From contig NC_084922.1 in assembly GCF_958298935.1 (NCBI RefSeq), positions 11,534,501-11,598,500 of the forward strand: DNA of 64,000 bases, written 5' to 3'. Origin of the DNA: Phragmites australis (Eukaryota > Streptophyta > Magnoliopsida > Poales > Poaceae). Within the stretch, counting starts at the first letter, position 1. Every line of letters begins with the position of its first letter. Position numbers and translations under genes: made by a program. The notes beneath the pieces were generated by a model. The model was given only the letters and a program-made list of their open reading frames with translations, ran no database searches and was not told where the DNA came from. Positions 60,106 to 64,000 of the stretch are shown piece by piece.

Positions 60106-61445
60106 CAGTACCAAGTATCATATTTGTGAAGAGATGAAGTGTGTGTAAGTTTGACTTGAAGTACTGTTTGAGCGGTTTTACGCGTGAAATGAGCGAAATC
60201 ATCAAGATTTTTGGGAAGCTTGCTGATCGCCCAGCTGAAGTTAGCGTGGAGTTGTTCGCTATTCTGTGATCACAAACCAGCCTAAACATTAACGGTGAGA
60301 AACTAGTTCTGTGGTGCATTGCTACATGCCTCTGTTGTAGGTTGAATTGCTTCTTACCATTCCAAACATCACTCGAGTTGGAAAACTACATTCGAGTCAC
60401 TGACATGTGGCTCTAGGACCCACTTGTCAACCTCACAACCGAATGGTAGTTCTCAACTTGTGCACCTTTGCAATGGCAATGTTTTTTTCTTGAGAGAGGA
60501 TGCAACGTCCATGAAGTTCTCTATTTCTGAGCAGGCCCAGGCCCATCGCCGCCTATCCGATAAAGTACACAGCCCACCCTACCATGTTACCCATGCTGGA
60601 GTAAACCCAAATGACATTTCAACTATCATCATTACAGCCTATGATGCTAATCCATAAAAAGAAAAGGCAGTTCTGAGGCTGAAAGCCTGAAACAATTTGA
60701 CCAAAGCAGAAAATTATTGAATGATACACGAACCATGAGTGAATGAAAATGGCATTAAATATTAGTCGTTACAGTACGCGAAATCGGCACTTCGCTGGAT
60801 CATCAATTCAGGAGGGTTTCCACTGACCGCTAGGTGCCTTCGATAAATACTATCTACACCAATGAGCTGCAGCCCTTTTTTCACTTGCAAGCATTCTAGA
60901 AGCCTGTAAACCTGGGCGCCCTTTTTTCACTTGCAAGCATTCCAGAAGCCTACAAGCTATCAGGCTTACTTCTTTACCAGGTACTCCAACAATGTTAATC
61001 CGCTGTCCACCTGTATCGCTCAAGTGAAGAGAGTAGCTTGACACTTTCAGCAGTTCGTGTCATATGTTGCAAGCCCTTGCAACTCTGGGCCTTCTAGTCT
61101 TGGATTATTGTCAAAGCTGCAGAGATAAGATTGGCTTACAAAAAATGCAGGCAGGTCGGCAGAATGAATTTTACATACAGATATTTGATAGTTTGACTGG
61201 AGTGGAAAGTGTCATCCTCCAGCTATCTCATGTGACAGCATTCAAGTGAGCAAGTGAAACAAGTCCAAACATGTATCCACAAGAAATCCAAAAGAAATTA
61301 TAGCAACACGCGAATCGTTTAATGTCACTTAATTCTTACCCAGCATGTAAGTGAATCAAATTGATAATAACTGTATGCCTAAGTCAGATACTGCAGCATG
61401 GATGGAATAGTTCATAGAAGACAATGGTAGACTGGTAGCTAGAGC
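60106..61445. other. Intergenic; possible unrecognised minus-strand exon
   Basis: No family identified. A minus-strand frame at 60850-61044 reads SLHLSDTGGQRINIVGVPGK and EVSLIACRLLECLQ, which has the look of a genuine beta-strand plus helix (loosely KH-like), but start, splice sites and homology are unproven. A 46-bp duplication overlaps its end. Confidence 0.3.
60872..60957. repeat. 46-bp tandem duplication
   Basis: gcccttttttcacttgcaag followed by cattctagaagcct starts at 60872 and again at 60918, nearly identical. It duplicates the C-terminal end of the possible exon on the minus strand. Confidence 0.85.
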
Positions 61446-61814
61446 ATCTCCAACCAAACCCTTACCACTTACCCTATTTTTTAGCCAAAAAACAGTTAAA
61501 CAGTTCTCCAACCGATCCCTCATCTGGCTCCTCATTTTTGAGGGATCCCTACTTCGCATCCATCGATCCTCAGATTTAGGAATCGGCTGCCAGCTCCCTA
61601 TCCCTCAACAACCGCTCCTTCCCGCCACTGACATCTCCTTCGCCGACCACGCCAGGTACGCGCCGCCGGCTCCTCCGCTTTGCCCTGTGCCGCCGGTTCC
61701 TCCGCTTGCCCAGGGCCACCGAACCCCTTGGCCGCCCGCGCCACCGGTCCCTTGGTCGCCCGGTCACCGACTCCAGTCCTAATAGTGCCGCTGCCCCCTA
61801 GATTTGAGCGAGAG

Positions 61815-61995
61815 AGGGCCGGCACAGAGGGAGGTCGGCTGGGAGAGAGGGAGGCCAGCTGGGAGAGAAGAGGCAGGCAGGCTGGGAGAGAAGAGGCAGG
61901 CTGGGAGAGAAGAGGGCGATCGACTGGGAGAGAGAGGGGGTCGACACAGAGAGGGCGGTTGGAGAGAGATGGAGGCCAATTGGGAGAGAAGAAAA
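61815..61995. repeat. Minisatellite of gctgggagagaag units
   Basis: About seven copies of a purine-rich unit of about 20-27 bp built on gctgggagagaagaggca, in the 5' part of the Harbinger element. Confidence 0.8.
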
Positions 61996-62183
61996 GGTAG
62001 GGCCGGCCGCCTCTATGCCATGATACAATTTTGCAATGCTAGAAATTGATTAACTTTACAATTTGCAATGTTAGAAAATTAGTATCATGATACAATTTTA
62101 TGTTATGCAGGTGCAGGTTACAACAATGGATGATTTTTTTTGGAATTGATGAGTGAGCAAAACATTGAAAACAATGGACCGTA

Positions 62184-62453
62184 TTGGGTGATAGTCAATT
62201 TGTAAGCCCACCTGAGGAGCAACTGCCACATGTAGAAGCTGGTGCGTCCCAAAAAGCAAAAAAGGTCAGATCAAAAAATTTCAGTGTAAAAGAAGACAAC
62301 ATGTTGGTGTCGGCATGGCTAGAAGTTAGTTTAGATGCTATACAAGGGAATGAACAATCGTGTGCTACGTATTGGCAAAGAATTACTGATTATTTTCACG
62401 AGCACAAGGACTTTGCATCTGATCGTAATTCCAATTCTCTCCAGCACTGTTGA
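62184..62453 (+). pseudogene. Harbinger ORF1: SANT/trihelix-like part
   Basis: SKNFSVKEDNMLVSAWLEVS, GNEQSCATYWQRITDYFHEH and SDRNSNSLQHC match the Myb/SANT-like DNA-binding protein of PIF/Harbinger elements. The Trp after LQH is replaced by a stop. Further pieces of the same protein (CGCYVQIQNRR, HCWNILQHEKKWKDEC) continue in other frames to about 62740. Confidence 0.8.
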
Positions 62454-62911
62454 TCTATCATACTAGGTGTTAACCGGTTTTGTGGATGTTATGTCCAGAT
62501 TCAAAACAGGAGGCAAAAAAGGGTGACAGAGCAAGGTATAATGTTCTCTTCTTTATTTGATTATCATTTCATATGTTGGTGCAAGTCTAATAAGGCGTAT
62601 TTACATGTGTAGGTCATGCATGCATGTGAATCGTATAGGTCAAAAGACCCAAAGGGCGGATCATTCGGATTGTTACATTGTTGGAATATCTTGCAGCACG
62701 AGAAAAAGTGGAAGGATGAGTGCGTCCAAAAAAACAGAAGACATCCGCCACTGGAAGTATGTCGTCCACTCCTGGGACCAACGAGAGTCATCAAGCGGAT
62801 GATGGGGAGGGTCATACTTCAGAGCCCGTGGTTAGGCCAGGAGGTAGGAAGGTGGAGAAAGAGTGAAAACAATGAGGTAAAAATCATGTTTCTCCTGTAG
62901 ATAATTTTTAC

Positions 62912-63142
62912 ATGGAAACATTGGAAAACATGTGGGCTAAGAAGAATAAGGCAAAAGCTTTAAAAGAGGTTGCAAAAAAAGAACGCTATGATGAGAGACT
63001 TGCACTTGAGAAGAAAAGGATTGAATTGAAGGAACAAGATTTTGCGTCAAGGAGAAGGATTGAAAATGATAAGGTGATGAATATGGATCTTAGTGGTATG
63101 AGTGAGCGACAACGACTATACTATTACGAGATTGCAGGATGA
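62912..63142 (+). pseudogene. Harbinger ORF1: NAM-associated C-terminal part
   Basis: A highly charged helical stretch (KAKALKEVAKKERYDERLAL) then MNMDLSGMSERQRLYYYEI, the ending of the NAM-associated C-terminal domain found in ORF1 proteins of these transposons. It is separated from the SANT part by shifts. Confidence 0.72.
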
Positions 63143-63524
63143 GATCATCGCTCGGCGGTTTGGCATAGGCTCGGGTTGAGCTACTTCATATATTGAACTT
63201 TAAGTATGTCGTATGAACTTTTAGTGTGTTATACCAACTCTATGTTAGTTGTATGAACTATCTATGTTAGTTGTATGAGCGATGTTGTTATGTGATGAAA
63301 AAACTGCATACATTACCATACGTTATTACAACTACATGCATACTTAAAAACATTACATAATAGGTACTAACTACATTATTACAATGTGCATACTTAATTA
63401 AAAACAGTACATGATAGGTAGCAAATATATTGGTACAGCTACATACACTACACCCCTCCATATTTTTCCCATAGGTGCTCGACTAGATCATCGCGAAGCT
63501 GTGAGTGAGTTTCCCTATTAGTAA

Positions 63525-63728
63525 TCACTTGATGAGTTCGAAGGAACTCTTGCAATTCAAGAGCATAGGACGATGAGAAACTGTCACAACTTCTCTCATC
63601 TCATCGAAATGGTTGTCACATTCTGCATCTCGCTCATCTTCAACGATCATATTATGCATGATGATACAAGCTGTCATAATTTCGGCTAGAGAGGGAACTA
63701 CAAGGGAGTGGGACTTGGTGAATGGCAA
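63525..63728 (-). pseudogene. Harbinger transposase C-terminal fragment
   Basis: SLAEIMTACIIMHNMIVEDE followed by RDAECDNHFDEM is the conserved C-terminal end of the DDE_Tnp_4-type transposase, with the IMHNMIVEDER motif. The catalytic domain is absent. Confidence 0.82.
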
Positions 63729-63763
63729 CCAGGGGGCTGGTCGGGTATATGTAGAGTTGCAAA

Positions 63764-63878
63764 AGTAGCTGTTGGAAAAAAGTAGCCATTGAAAAAAAAT
63801 AGCTGTTGTAAAAAATAGTAGCCGTTGGAAAAAAGTAGTCGTTGGGAAAAAAAGCTGTTGAAAAAAAAAAGATGTTGG
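63764..63878. repeat. Short A-rich tandem repeat
   Basis: About six variable units of the form gtagccgttggaaaaaa, within the transposon's right part. Confidence 0.8.
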
Positions 63879-64000
63879 TCAAAATTTGTTAGAAATATAG
63901 CCGTTAGAATTAATTTGGTAGTTACAGGAAAGCAGTAAAATATGGGTGCGAGAAATATAGGGGGTAAAATTTAGAGGACCGGTTGGAATGCATAGAGAAA

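Larger units (their letters stand above)
61446..63993. mobile_element. Decayed PIF/Harbinger transposon
   Basis: The left end gagcatctccaaccaaaccc and the inverted right end gcattccaaccggtcctcta are related, and similarity continues for about 40 bases. Inside are ORF1 remains on the plus strand (SANT/trihelix-like, then NAM-associated C-terminal domain) and, on the minus strand, the last 60 codons of a DDE transposase. Convergent ORF1 and transposase genes are known in plant PIF/Harbinger elements. Most of the transposase is deleted. The 3-bp target duplication could not be read, and the right edge is within a few bases of the window end. Confidence 0.75.

Overview
This is nuclear DNA of a flowering plant, almost certainly a grass. 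Genes are broken by GT-AG introns, exon 1 sequences are GC-rich, and the spaces between genes are filled with LTR retrotransposons, MITEs and other DNA transposons in nested arrangement. I found no tRNA, rRNA, CRISPR or organellar gene. Three host loci can be recognised and modelled exon by exon: a plastid ribosomal protein PSRP5/bL38c gene (minus strand, 12828-13935, 2 exons), a ZIFL-type major facilitator gene (minus, 23219-27941, 17 exons, 493 residues, apparently intact), and a PHT4;1-type thylakoid/plastid phosphate transporter gene (plus, 48892-54569, 10 exons). From memory, unverified, rice carries these families close together on chromosome 1, so the gene order may be a conserved block.

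Layout: 1-1406 unresolved. 1407-11015 is an old Ty3 (Tat-type) LTR retrotransposon on the minus strand with 1.0-1.1 kb LTRs. PSRP5 follows at 12.8-13.9 kb. A degenerate Ty1/copia element (minus) covers 14.4 to about 20.9 kb and carries a nested 844-bp non-autonomous hAT element with a perfect 8-bp target duplication. A long inverted-repeat Mutator-like MITE with a 9-bp target duplication lies just past the 3' end of ZIFL. From 28 to 46.8 kb the DNA is mostly mobile or unresolved: a hAT-like relic, a second Tat-type Ty3 element (30139-37374, plus, integrase missing), a non-coding grass repeat and several MITEs. An orphan ZIFL first exon (46824-46998) has the same splice phase as exon 1 of the intact gene 19 kb away. 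PHT4;1 follows; its 2.6-kb first intron holds an LRR receptor-kinase fragment and a Harbinger-type element that has captured half of a calmodulin-like gene. Downstream are a short-LTR copia element (to 60100) and a decayed PIF/Harbinger transposon with both ORF1 and transposase remains (61446 to about 63993).

The host genes do not form one pathway, although two of the three act in plastids (translation, phosphate transport) and two are MFS transporters. The most noteworthy signals are: an apparent 1-bp frameshift between transit peptide and mature domain in PHT4;1 exon 1; a TG instead of AG acceptor before its exon 7; gene capture by a PIF/Harbinger-type element (TAA target duplication) inside an intron; the alternative or orphan first exon of ZIFL; and copia leader and LTR sequences that have grown into tandem repeats. 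All calls come from reading the sequence and from family knowledge; no database search was possible.
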